A stretch of DNA of 27,008 nt, from positions 1 to 27,008 of the forward strand of contig JAZQBE010000088.1 in NCBI GenBank assembly GCA_045545575.1, given 5' to 3'. Positions 14,775 through 22,371 of this stretch are shown here, piece by piece (position 1 is the stretch's first letter; the number at the start of each line of letters is the position of its first letter). The position numbers were made by a program, and so were the translations under genes. The notes beneath the pieces were generated by a model, which saw only the letters and a list, made by a program, of their open reading frames with translations, had not been told where the DNA came from and made no database searches. Origin of the DNA: Shuttleworthia sp045545575. Lineage in GTDB: Bacteria; Bacillota; Clostridia; Lachnospirales; Lachnospiraceae.

Positions 14775-14991
14775 TCCGCGTGCATGAATGCACGCCGGAA
14801 GGCCGGCTTTTGCTCGCACTCGCTTTCTTTTCCGGCGATGTGCAATTTCATTAGTTTCCGCGTGCATAGATGCACGCCGGAAGGCCGGCTTTTGCACGCA
14901 CTCGCTTTCTTTTCCGGCGGTGTGCAATTTCATTAGTATCCGCGTGCATGAATGCACGCCGGAAGGCCGGCTTTTGCACGCACTCGCTTTC
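14775..14991. repeat. 82-bp tandem direct repeat, 2.65 copies
   Basis: Units start at 14775, 14857 and 14939 (period 82). The third stops matching after 14991. The first two complete units differ at only about five positions. Each unit contains a perfect palindrome, GCGTGCAT-NN-ATGCACGC, whose two loop bases change (GA, AG, GA) while the stem is unchanged, and a second palindrome, GCCGG-AAGG-CCGGC. The period is not a multiple of three and there are no unique spacers, so it is neither a protein repeat nor CRISPR. It lies upstream of the isomerase start, in its 5' region. Confidence 0.93.
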
Positions 14992-15002
14992 CATAGGCGA
15001 CA

Positions 15003-15017
15003 CGCGCCTTCGGCGCG
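15003..15017. other. Short GC-rich hairpin
   Basis: CGCGCC-TTC-GGCGCG is a perfect 6-bp stem with a 3-base loop, just after the last 82-bp repeat, followed by GGCGTCTTTC on the plus strand. It may be a terminator or boundary element. No plus-strand gene precedes it. Confidence 0.45.
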
Positions 15018-15063
15018 GCGTCTTTCAAAATCTCTAAAATCTTACTGCATTTTTCTGTAACTG

Positions 15064-15072
15064 TGGTATACT
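15064..15072 (+). promoter_or_regulatory. Extended -10 promoter of the small exporter gene
   Basis: TGG TATACT (TGTGGTATACT in context) is an extended -10 with no clear -35. It predicts a leader of about 100 nt before the start at 15180. The leader contains an imperfect hairpin around TGGAATCA/TGATTTCCA. I recognise no riboswitch there. Confidence 0.55.
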
Positions 15073-15179
15073 ATTTCGAGCTGCCGTTGAAAAAATCATT
15101 TTCTTTTGCGGCGATATCTGGAATCATCTTTTGATTTCCATCTGTTTTCCAAGGGTCGTTATTACACAAGGAGTTCTTT

Positions 15180-15650
15180 ATGCTGAAGAAATACCTGATC
15201 ATTTTCCTGGTTTCCATGGTCCCGCTGATCGAGCTGCGCGGCGCCATCCCGAGTTCCCAGGTCATGGGGCTGCCCATGGTTCCGTCCTTTATCATCTCCA
15301 TCATCGGCAACATGCTTCCGGTGCCGATCATCTATCTGTTTGCGCGCAAGGTGCTGGAGTGGGGCCAGGACAAGCCGGTCATCGGCAAGGTCTTTACCTT
15401 CTGCCTGGAAAAGGGCAAAAAGGGCGGCGACAAACTGCAGGCAAAGGCCGGCCGCAGCCTGTTCGTCGCGCTGCTGCTGTTCGTCGGCATCCCGCTGCCC
15501 GGAACCGGCGCCTGGACCGGTACGCTGGCGGCTTCCATTCTGGACCTGGATTTCAAGTCCACCGTTGCGGCCGTCATGCTCGGCGTACTGCTGGCCGGCG
15601 TGATCATGATGACGGCAAGCCTGCTCGGCGTCAGCATTTTCCTGCACTGA
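15180..15650 (+). CDS. Small multidrug export family membrane protein (COG2426)
   Basis: A protein of 156 residues, strongly hydrophobic with about four membrane helices. The N-terminal SMVPLIELRGAIP motif (residues 12-24) and the central IPLPGTGAWTGTLAA motif (about 104-118) are the hallmarks of the 'small multidrug export protein' family. The physiological substrate is not established; the family resembles DedA-like half-hairpin transporters. AAGGAG lies upstream of the ATG. The gene stands alone on the plus strand and ends at a terminator shared with the convergent flavodiiron gene. Confidence 0.9.
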   Translation: MLKKYLIIFLVSMVPLIELRGAIPSSQVMGLPMVPSFIISIIGNMLPVPIIYLFARKVLEWGQDKPVIGKVFTFCLEKGKKGGDKLQAKAGRSLFVALLLFVGIPLPGTGAWTGTLAASILDLDFKSTVAAVMLGVLLAGVIMMTASLLGVSIFLH

Positions 15651-15699
15651 TTTCATCCGATGCCGCACACACCAAATCCGCATATTACACATTAGATAT

Positions 15700-15740
15700 A
15701 AAGAAGCCGCGAATCCAAAGCGATCCGTGGCTTCTTTTTT
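15700..15740. terminator. Bidirectional terminator between exporter and flavodiiron genes
   Basis: AAGAAGCC...GGCTTCTT forms the core of an imperfect stem with GCGAATC/GATCCGT, followed by TTTTTT on the plus strand and by TTCTTTATAT on the minus strand. It lies in the 116-bp gap between two convergent genes. A second small stem, CTTCCT-GA-AGGAAG-like, follows at 15744-15757. Confidence 0.85.
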
Positions 15741-15766
15741 CATCTTCCTGAAGGAAGAAGGATGCT

Positions 15767-17563
15767 TTACAGCTTCGAGAAATCACTGGCCGGATGCTTG
15801 CACAGCGGGCAGATGAAGTCCTCGGGAAGCTCTTCGCCTTCGTACACGTATCCGCAGACGTCGCAGACCCAGCCCTTCTTCTCGGCTTCCGGCTTCGGCT
15901 TGACGTTCTTCTGGTAGTACGAATAGGTCATGGTTTCGGTGTTGTTTAACACCACCGACTCCGTGATGTCGCACAGGAACATCCAGTGGCTGCCCATGTC
16001 GACGGTCTCGAACACGCGCAGGCTGATGTAGGCGTTGGCGTAGCGGGTTAAATAGGCCACGCCGTTGTTGGCCACGTCACAGTGCTCGTAGCCGGCAAAC
16101 TTGTCGACGGTGCGTCCGGACTGGAATCCGAAGTGCTGGAAGATCTTAAACGGCGCCTGCTCGTTTAAAGTGCAGACGTTCATTACGCCGGTCTTTCTGA
16201 CCACGTCGGCCGTGTAATTGGCCTTGTTGATGGACACCGCCACCCGGTCCGGTCCGTTGCTGATCTGGGACACGGTATTGACGATCTGCCCATTCTGCTT
16301 CGTGCCGTCGTTGCAAGTGACGACATACAGGCCGTAGCCGATCTTAAAGAGCGCGGTCGGATCGATGCGCTTCTCCTCTTCCACCTTGATCTTGATATAG
16401 TCCGCGGCGAGCTCGTCAGCCAGGGCGGCAACCTGGGCCCGGCTGTCGTCGTTTAACGCGGAAAGCAGGGAGACCGTGGTGTTCGTAAAGGTCAGATCCT
16501 TGCATTTTTCCAGCTTGGTGCGCATCACCTTCGCGGCGGTGGGCGCCCAGCTGCCGTTTTCGATCAGGGCGACGGTGCGCTTCTGGAAGTTGCGCTCGCA
16601 CAGCATGTCGATGAATTCGCGCATGTAGGGGAAGATCTCGGCGTTGTAGGTCGTCGTCGCCAGCACCAGCTTGTCATAGCGGAAGGCGTCCTCCACGCAC
16701 TCCGGCATATCGCTGCGGGCCAGGTCGTTGACCACCACCTTCGGCACGCCGCGGTCGCGCAGCTCCTGCGCCAGCAGCTCCACTGCCTTTTTCGTGTTGC
16801 CGTAGACGGAGGTGTAGCAGATGCAGATGCCGTCGGTTTCCGGCAGGTAGGACGACCAGGTGTCATACAGGCCGATGTAGTAGCCCAGATCCTCGGTCAG
16901 CACCGGTCCGTGCAGCGGGCAGATGATCTGAATGTCGAGGCCGGCGGCTTTTTTCAGCACCGCCTGCACCTGGGCGCCGTATTTCCCGACGATGCCGAAG
17001 TAGTACCGGCGCGCCTCGCAGGCCCAGCCTTCGGGATCCTCCACGTCCAGGGCGCCGAACTTGCCGAAGCCGTCCGCGGAGAACAGCACCTTGTCGAAGG
17101 AATCATAGGTCATCATGACCTCGGGCCAGTGCACCATCGGCGCAAAGACAAAGGTCAGCTCGTGCTTGCCGAGGGACAGGGTGTCGCCGTTGGCCACCTC
17201 GAGCACGTTCTTTAAGACCAGCTCCGGGAAGAACTGCCCGATCATGGTGAAGGTCTTCTTGTTTCCGACCACGGTGGTGTCCGGATAGCGCTCCAGAAAC
17301 GCCGCGATGGACGCGGAATGATCCGGTTCCATGTGCTGAACCACCAGATAGTCCGGCTGCTTTCCGCCGAGGGCGGCCGCGATGTTCGTCAGCCACTCCT
17401 TGGTTTTGCGCTGATCGATGGTGTCCATGATGGCGATCTTCTCGTCATCGATGATGTAGGAATTGTACGCCATGCCGAGGGGCACGTCGTAGTGGCCTTC
17501 AAACAGATCGATTTCGTGATCGTTTGCGCCGATGTAGATGATAGATTCGGTTACATTGTTCAT
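15767..17563 (-). CDS. Flavodiiron protein fused to flavin reductase and short rubredoxin domains
   Basis: A protein of 598 residues with four modules. Residues 1-240 are the metallo-beta-lactamase-like diiron domain with ligands H77-x-E79-x-D81-H82, H145, D164 and H218 all present. Residues 245-388 are flavodoxin (CYTSVYGNTKKAV binds FMN). Residues about 400-548 are a flavin reductase-like domain. Residues 563-598 are rubredoxin-type (C567, C570, C585, C588) with a short loop between Cys pairs, as in rubrerythrins. The family reduces O2 to water or NO to N2O, protecting anaerobes. Carrying both electron-transfer modules suggests electrons pass from NAD(P)H or reduced flavin to the diiron site within one chain. 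AGAGG precedes the start. It lies 72 bp downstream of the c-di-GMP gene and may be read from there, as no clear promoter is visible. Confidence 0.95.
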   Translation of the reverse strand: MNNVTESIIYIGANDHEIDLFEGHYDVPLGMAYNSYIIDDEKIAIMDTIDQRKTKEWLTNIAAALGGKQPDYLVVQHMEPDHSASIAAFLERYPDTTVVGNKKTFTMIGQFFPELVLKNVLEVANGDTLSLGKHELTFVFAPMVHWPEVMMTYDSFDKVLFSADGFGKFGALDVEDPEGWACEARRYYFGIVGKYGAQVQAVLKKAAGLDIQIICPLHGPVLTEDLGYYIGLYDTWSSYLPETDGICICYTSVYGNTKKAVELLAQELRDRGVPKVVVNDLARSDMPECVEDAFRYDKLVLATTTYNAEIFPYMREFIDMLCERNFQKRTVALIENGSWAPTAAKVMRTKLEKCKDLTFTNTTVSLLSALNDDSRAQVAALADELAADYIKIKVEEEKRIDPTALFKIGYGLYVVTCNDGTKQNGQIVNTVSQISNGPDRVAVSINKANYTADVVRKTGVMNVCTLNEQAPFKIFQHFGFQSGRTVDKFAGYEHCDVANNGVAYLTRYANAYISLRVFETVDMGSHWMFLCDITESVVLNNTETMTYSYYQKNVKPKPEAEKKGWVCDVCGYVYEGEELPEDFICPLCKHPASDFSKL

Positions 17564-17635
17564 TTGAAGAACCTCTTTCTTTGAAACAGGGTTGACAGTT
17601 GCGTTTTGTCCGCCGGTCAGACCCGCGGGCAGGAA

Positions 17636-20600
17636 TCAGTAGAACCGGCAGCCGTTCCGTCCGGCTTCCTTGACGCGGTACAGCGCCGCGTCGGCATCCT
17701 TAAAGATATCGCCCTGCGGATTCTTGCGGTCCGCGAAGGCCACGCCGACGCTTAACGATACCGGCGGCAGATCGTCCTCGGGATGCTGCAGGATGTCGTT
17801 GGCCATGGCGATTTTGTCGGAAACCAGCGCCCGCATGGAGCTGTTGACACGGGTCATGATCACGGCAAACTCATCTCCGCCGATGCGGCAGAGGATATCC
17901 ACGGAACGGAAGCGGCCCCGCAGGGTCTCCGCCACCCGCTGCAGAACCCGGTCGCCCACTGCGTGCCCGTACGTATCGTTGACCTCCTTGAAGTGGTCCA
18001 CGTCGATCAGGATCAGGGCGATGTGTTCCGTGTCGGCGCTCTCCATCCACAGGTCATAGGCGCCCCGGTTGAACAGCCCGGTAAGTGCGTCGTGGGACGC
18101 CTCGTGACTGAGCTTTTCCTGTGCGGCCTTGTTTTCGGCGAGCATCCGGTTGTACGCAAGCGTCACATACTGCAGCTCCTGCACGCCCGTCGGGTCAATG
18201 GGCTTCTGTTCATGCATCTTCTGAACCATGTTGGAAAGCGGCACGCGCACCAGCCGGGTCAGCAGCACCACAATCACGATGATCACCAGAAGAAGAATCA
18301 GCACCAGCGCTGCCTGCAGGCGGACCAGGAAGGACAGCAGGTCCGTGGCCTGTGTCAGCTCGCTGCTGGATGCACGCATCAGGGACTGGGCGCACTGATC
18401 CACGTTTTCGCGGATCTGATCCTTATACGACACGTAGGTATCGTCGAAGACGAGCTCCTGGGCTTTATTCTGAAGCGCCTCCGCTGACATCGACAGTTCT
18501 TCCTGTGTCAGTTCAACCGCGGCGATCTCCTCCGGAATGTCCGAAGCCTCCATCCCGACGGACGCTGCCGCAAGGCGGATGGCCCGGTTTTCGATGTCCA
18601 CCAGTTCATTGGACAAAGACAGCGCGGTGTTCAGCTGCTCCGGCGCATTGCTCTGCACGCCTTCAAGGAGCTCGGTAAGGGTGTCGACGGCTGCGTCTCT
18701 GCGCCGGGTAACGGAAACCTCCTCGCAGAAATCGTCCATATAGACGGTTTCGCCCGTCATCACAAAACAGCGGACACGGTCCGTCAGATAGTCGGAAGCA
18801 AACTCCAGGTTCGAGGCCGCCAGCTCCGCGTCAACATAGCGCTCGCTGGCTTCTTTCATCCGCTGATAATCGTTGGTTACGAACACATCCGTGATCAGCA
18901 CGGCCGCTGCTGCGACCACCGCCGCGATAAACACCGTAAGGGACATCCGTTTCAGCGGTATTCCGCCCGGATTCTCTTCACTGCCTGTGCCGGCTGTTCT
19001 CGCCGGCACGTCCGCCTGCGGCGCGCTTTCGGAAGATTGCGGCCCGCTGCCGGCCGCCGATTCCTCTTCTTCGCGCGAATCGATGCGCCGGGTCAGCTTT
19101 TCGCCGATCTCCTCTTCCATCTCCGTCAGCGCGATCCGGCGCGCCATGGCATCGGCATCGTCTTCCGAGATTCCGGGCCGCTCCTCTTCTTTTTCAGCCA
19201 GCGCCAGGTCCGCTTCCTTCTTCTGCAGTATAAAAGCTTCAAACACTTCTGCCGGCACGGGCCGGGAGAAGAAATAGCCCTGGACGATGTCGCAGCCCAG
19301 CTTCTTTAACGCGTGCAGCTGTTCCTGGTTTTCCACGCCCTCCGCGATCACCGGAACACCCAGATAGGCCGCAATGCCGATAATGACTTCCAGCATGTGC
19401 GTGTTTCCGCCGCCGGCGAATGCGTCGCGGACGAAATGCATGTCCAGCTTCAGCGCGTCGATGGGCAGCGACGAAATCATGTGCAGGGAGGAGTAGCCCG
19501 TCCCGAAATCGTCCATTTCGATCTGGAATCCGCACTCGCGAAGGGTCTCCACCATCCGGATGATCTGCTGGGCGTCCTGTGTATAGGCCGATTCCGTCAC
19601 TTCCAGCAGCAGATCCTTTGACGAGATACCCTGCTCCGCAAGAATGCCCTCAAGCGTTTTCGGCAGATCGGCGTCAAACATGTCGATCCGCGAGACGTTC
19701 ACCGACACCGGAATGGCATACAGAAGGCGGTCCTTCCAGTCTCGGATCTGACGCGCGGTTTCCTGCCAGACGTAGTGATCCAGCCGGCGGATCAGCCCGT
19801 TTTCTTCAAACAGCGGGATAAACTCTCCCGGACTGATCATGCCGAGGGTCGGATGCACCCACCGGATCAGGGCTTCCGCGCTGGTTAAAACGGGCGTGTC
19901 CGGGCGGATGTCGAATTTCGGCTGATAATACACCTGGAACTGCCGTTCCGCGATCGCCCGGGGGAATTCCTCGATCAGCTGCTCCGCGTACAGCTGTTTT
20001 TTGTGCAGCGTCTCGTCATAGTAGCCGATGCTTTCGGAGAAGGTGTCCTTCACCGTATCCGCCGCCATCTTGGCCCGGTCGAAGCGCTGCTCGACGTCGA
20101 TGGATTTGTCCACGTGCGGATAGACACCCATTCGAAGACGCACGCGGTTTTCGGCGGAGGACACGTCCTGCAGGCCGGTCATCGCCTCCTCGATCACCTG
20201 GGGATAGTCCTCCCGGTGGGGCGCATACACCATAAAGGTATCCGCTTCCCGGCGGCAGATAAACCCGCCGGCCGTCCGCACCATTTCCTGGACCTTCTTC
20301 GCGAGCTGCTGCAGAACCCCGTCGCCGTAGGCTTTTCCGTAGCGCTCGTTGATCATATGGAAGTGGTTGATGTCGAGAATCACCGCATCCATATCCATCG
20401 CGCCGTGATACTGGTCGAACTGCTGCACGTAGCGGTAAAAGTATTCCTTATTATAAAGGCCGGTCAGCGGATCCCGCTCCGTGGACTGGATGATGTCCCG
20501 GTCCTCCGTCAGCTCGATGGTCCGCCGCAGACGCGCCTGGATGACGCCGACCGCCGGATAGGGCTTGGGAATGAAATCGATGGCGCCCAGCTCCAGACTC

Positions 20601-20920
20601 TCGATTTCCGAATCCCGCTCCGCCGTCATGACGATGACGGGAATCTTCGCCAGCTCCGCGTCCTCCTTCACTTCGCGCAGCACGTCCAGGCCGCTTTTCA
20701 CCGGCATCAGAATATCCAGAAGGACCAGTGACAGCGTACTTCGGTTTGCGCGGATGGCATCGATGGTCTCCTGTCCGTCGCAGGCAAAGAGCAGGTCATA
20801 GTCCTCTTTGAGCATCTCCGCCAGAATCTCGCGGTTGATGAACTCATCGTCCGCGATCAGAATCTGCCGCTTCCCGTTTACGGAATGGAATTTTTCGTGA
20901 CTCTTCAGCATCTGAAACAT
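17636..20920 (-). CDS. Hybrid c-di-GMP protein: REC, degenerate GGDEF, EAL, membrane sensor, GGDEF
   Basis: A protein of 1094 residues. REC (about 19-138) has acidic D24/D25, phospho-acceptor D69 and K119. A GGDEF-like domain (about 148-300) carries EADTF (225-229) instead of GGDEF and is probably inactive. The EAL domain (about 318-565) keeps E349-A-L, N408, E440, D470-D471, K491, E527 and QGYFFSRP, so it should hydrolyse c-di-GMP. A charged, low-complexity linker (570-655) leads to TM1 (659-681), a helical sensor segment (about 690-855) and TM2 (861-888). The final GGDEF domain (940-1094) has intact GGDEF (1014-1018) and an RSVD inhibitory site (1005-1008), so it should make c-di-GMP. ATG at 20911 (residue 4) has better ribosome spacing than 20920. 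No paired histidine kinase gene is in the window. Confidence 0.95.
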   Translation of the reverse strand: MFQMLKSHEKFHSVNGKRQILIADDEFINREILAEMLKEDYDLLFACDGQETIDAIRANRSTLSLVLLDILMPVKSGLDVLREVKEDAELAKIPVIVMTAERDSEIESLELGAIDFIPKPYPAVGVIQARLRRTIELTEDRDIIQSTERDPLTGLYNKEYFYRYVQQFDQYHGAMDMDAVILDINHFHMINERYGKAYGDGVLQQLAKKVQEMVRTAGGFICRREADTFMVYAPHREDYPQVIEEAMTGLQDVSSAENRVRLRMGVYPHVDKSIDVEQRFDRAKMAADTVKDTFSESIGYYDETLHKKQLYAEQLIEEFPRAIAERQFQVYYQPKFDIRPDTPVLTSAEALIRWVHPTLGMISPGEFIPLFEENGLIRRLDHYVWQETARQIRDWKDRLLYAIPVSVNVSRIDMFDADLPKTLEGILAEQGISSKDLLLEVTESAYTQDAQQIIRMVETLRECGFQIEMDDFGTGYSSLHMISSLPIDALKLDMHFVRDAFAGGGNTHMLEVIIGIAAYLGVPVIAEGVENQEQLHALKKLGCDIVQGYFFSRPVPAEVFEAFILQKKEADLALAEKEEERPGISEDDADAMARRIALTEMEEEIGEKLTRRIDSREEEESAAGSGPQSSESAPQADVPARTAGTGSEENPGGIPLKRMSLTVFIAAVVAAAAVLITDVFVTNDYQRMKEASERYVDAELAASNLEFASDYLTDRVRCFVMTGETVYMDDFCEEVSVTRRRDAAVDTLTELLEGVQSNAPEQLNTALSLSNELVDIENRAIRLAAASVGMEASDIPEEIAAVELTQEELSMSAEALQNKAQELVFDDTYVSYKDQIRENVDQCAQSLMRASSSELTQATDLLSFLVRLQAALVLILLLVIIVIVVLLTRLVRVPLSNMVQKMHEQKPIDPTGVQELQYVTLAYNRMLAENKAAQEKLSHEASHDALTGLFNRGAYDLWMESADTEHIALILIDVDHFKEVNDTYGHAVGDRVLQRVAETLRGRFRSVDILCRIGGDEFAVIMTRVNSSMRALVSDKIAMANDILQHPEDDLPPVSLSVGVAFADRKNPQGDIFKDADAALYRVKEAGRNGCRFY

Positions 20921-20951
20921 CCCTCATCTGCAGAAAATCAGTTTCTTTATT

Positions 20952-20960
20952 AATATACCA
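20952..20960 (-). promoter_or_regulatory. Extended -10 promoter of the c-di-GMP gene
   Basis: The minus strand reads TGTGGTATATT, a TGG-extended -10 TATATT about 32 bases before the start codon, with no good -35. It matches the TGTGGTATA context seen at 9406 and 15064. Confidence 0.5.
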
Positions 20961-20989
20961 CACTCAAGACAAAGACGCTAAAAAATAAT

Positions 20990-21012
20990 CCCCTTGTTCC
21001 AGTTTCTGGACA
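20990..21012. repeat. Possible decayed copy of the GGAAC hairpin repeat
   Basis: CCCCTTGTTCCAGTTTCTGGAC resembles the CCCCTGTTCCGGTTTTTGGAAC joint of the cluster at 3652-3741. It can fold as TCCAG-TTT-CTGGA. On the minus strand it lies downstream of the MFS gene stop and is followed at a distance by a T run (GGGATTATTTTTTAG), so it could act as a weak terminator. Confidence 0.4.
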
Positions 21013-21076
21013 GGATATGACAATGGCCATCTTTCTTTTTTCGATATAGCTATTTTAGACAAGAAATACGATTCGT

Positions 21077-22294
21077 TTATGGTTCACGTTTTTTCACAAA
21101 GAAATGTACCGGAAAGCCAAGCAGCGATAGGATAATGATTCCGCCGCCTACCAGGAAATAACTATTGACATCCTCCGTATTCAATAATTTGGAAAAAAGA
21201 AACGCCCCCATCGGCATGAACAATACTGCAACTGTGAAAATAATGCTGAATACTCTTCCCAGATAGTTCTCATCGACGGCGAGCTGAACATAAGACATGA
21301 ACTGTACATTAAATGCCGTCAATGATATGCCAAACAGTGCAAACGGAAGCAGGCATAGATAGTAATTCGCTGTCGCAGCCATAAGCGGCTCCAGTACAAG
21401 AGCAAATCCTGTACCAAACAAAAACAGGATCAGCGCAAGGACATTGTCATGGAATCTGTTGATACGCTTTGCAAATACTGCAGAACTAAGGATACCTCCC
21501 GCCGCTTCCATGGCAAGAGCTTTGCTGTAAAACCCGTTAATGCCCCCTCTGAAGATGCTGTCTGTATAGGGCAGCATAAGATTATAGCCTGCCAGAAAAA
21601 AATTCACCAGAGAGGACAACAGGACTAAAAACAATATTCGCTTTTCTTTTAAAAGATACCCAAAACCCTCGGCGATATCCGCGAGTACATTTCTGCCGGC
21701 TTTCTTATTCTCAACGGTTTCTTCGACCTTCACCAGGAACGCTTCGGCAGCAGCGGATATCGCAAAAGTACATGCATCAAACAGAAGCGCGCCTTTCACT
21801 CCGATCAGTCTGACCAGCCCCACGCTGATGATTGGTCCAATCACTCTGATGAGCTCTCCGCCGGTATGGGATATTCCGTTGAAAAATCCTATCCTCTCTC
21901 CTTCAATAACCTCGCGAATCAGCGCCTTATAAGTTGGCGAATTAAAAGCATAAACGACAGCCAACAGGGCATTTGCCAGAATCATAACAGAGGCCATGCA
22001 GCTTGTATCCACAAAAAAGCTCAAGACGCAGCATATCAACGCAGCCAGAATGTCCGTAACAATTACGAGCTTTTTTCTGTCGCCTTTATCCGCCTTAGCT
22101 CCTCCGATCAGATTGAAAAAAATCTGAATAATCGTTTCAGAACTTTGATACAGAGCCAGCACCCATGGTTTCCCGGCAAAGGCGCCGACAATACTGATAC
22201 TGTTAGCGTAATCAAATAGAATATTGCCTACACGCGAAGTCCAGCTTCCAAACCACAGCAGAACCTCATTTTTCTTTATTTTTTTGTCCGGCAT
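21077..22294 (-). CDS. MFS transporter, probable drug/macrolide-type efflux
   Basis: A protein of 405 residues with about 12 membrane helices, of the MFS_3-like efflux group. WFGSWTSRVGNILFDYA in helix 1 and GGAKADKGDRKKLVIVTDI in the loop between helices 2 and 3 (motif A, G-x-x-x-D-x-x-x-R-K) are characteristic. The substrate is unknown. The start has an exceptionally complete ribosome site (AGGAGGTGAT). It follows the Rgg-type regulator by 77 bases on the same strand, which suggests regulator-controlled export. The base composition is visibly more AT-rich than the flanking genes, consistent with horizontal acquisition. Confidence 0.9.
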   Translation of the reverse strand: MPDKKIKKNEVLLWFGSWTSRVGNILFDYANSISIVGAFAGKPWVLALYQSSETIIQIFFNLIGGAKADKGDRKKLVIVTDILAALICCVLSFFVDTSCMASVMILANALLAVVYAFNSPTYKALIREVIEGERIGFFNGISHTGGELIRVIGPIISVGLVRLIGVKGALLFDACTFAISAAAEAFLVKVEETVENKKAGRNVLADIAEGFGYLLKEKRILFLVLLSSLVNFFLAGYNLMLPYTDSIFRGGINGFYSKALAMEAAGGILSSAVFAKRINRFHDNVLALILFLFGTGFALVLEPLMAATANYYLCLLPFALFGISLTAFNVQFMSYVQLAVDENYLGRVFSIIFTVAVLFMPMGAFLFSKLLNTEDVNSYFLVGGGIIILSLLGFPVHFFVKKREP

Positions 22295-22295
22295 A

Positions 22296-22351
22296 GAATC
22301 ACCTCCTGTAACAGTGAATTAATTATAATTCACCGGAGCAGAAGGTGATTC
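22296..22351 (-). promoter_or_regulatory. Palindromic control region of the MFS gene
   Basis: Two nested inverted repeats are present. The outer pair, GAATCACCTCCT (22296-22307) and AGAAGGTGATTC (22340-22351), is complementary at 11 of 12 positions plus one G-T pair, and its downstream arm is the MFS ribosome site. The inner palindrome GTGAATTAATTATAATTCAC (22314-22333) has perfect 8-bp arms and contains, on the minus strand, a consensus -10 TATAAT (22322-22327). No -35 matches at 16-18 bp, which suggests activator dependence. The inner palindrome is a candidate operator for the adjacent Rgg-type regulator. Confidence 0.65.
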
Positions 22352-22354
22352 GCA

Positions 22355-22370
22355 TTTGCATATCTGCAAA
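22355..22370 (-). other. Small hairpin after the Rgg-type gene
   Basis: TTTGCA-TATC-TGCAAA is a 6-bp perfect stem one base beyond the regulator stop codon. It is too weak and has no T run, so it is not a convincing terminator by itself. Read-through into the MFS gene is likely. Confidence 0.4.
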
Positions 22371-22371
22371 A

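Noticed and set aside
14748..14957. N-terminal extension of the isomerase through the tandem repeats
   Set aside because: The frame is open, but the added residues are repetitive, basic and unlike the family, and a proper AAAGGAG ribosome site sits just before ATG 14747.
14775..14991. CRISPR array
   Set aside because: The units abut with an 82-bp period and no variable spacers, the unit is far too long for a CRISPR repeat, and there are no cas genes in the window.
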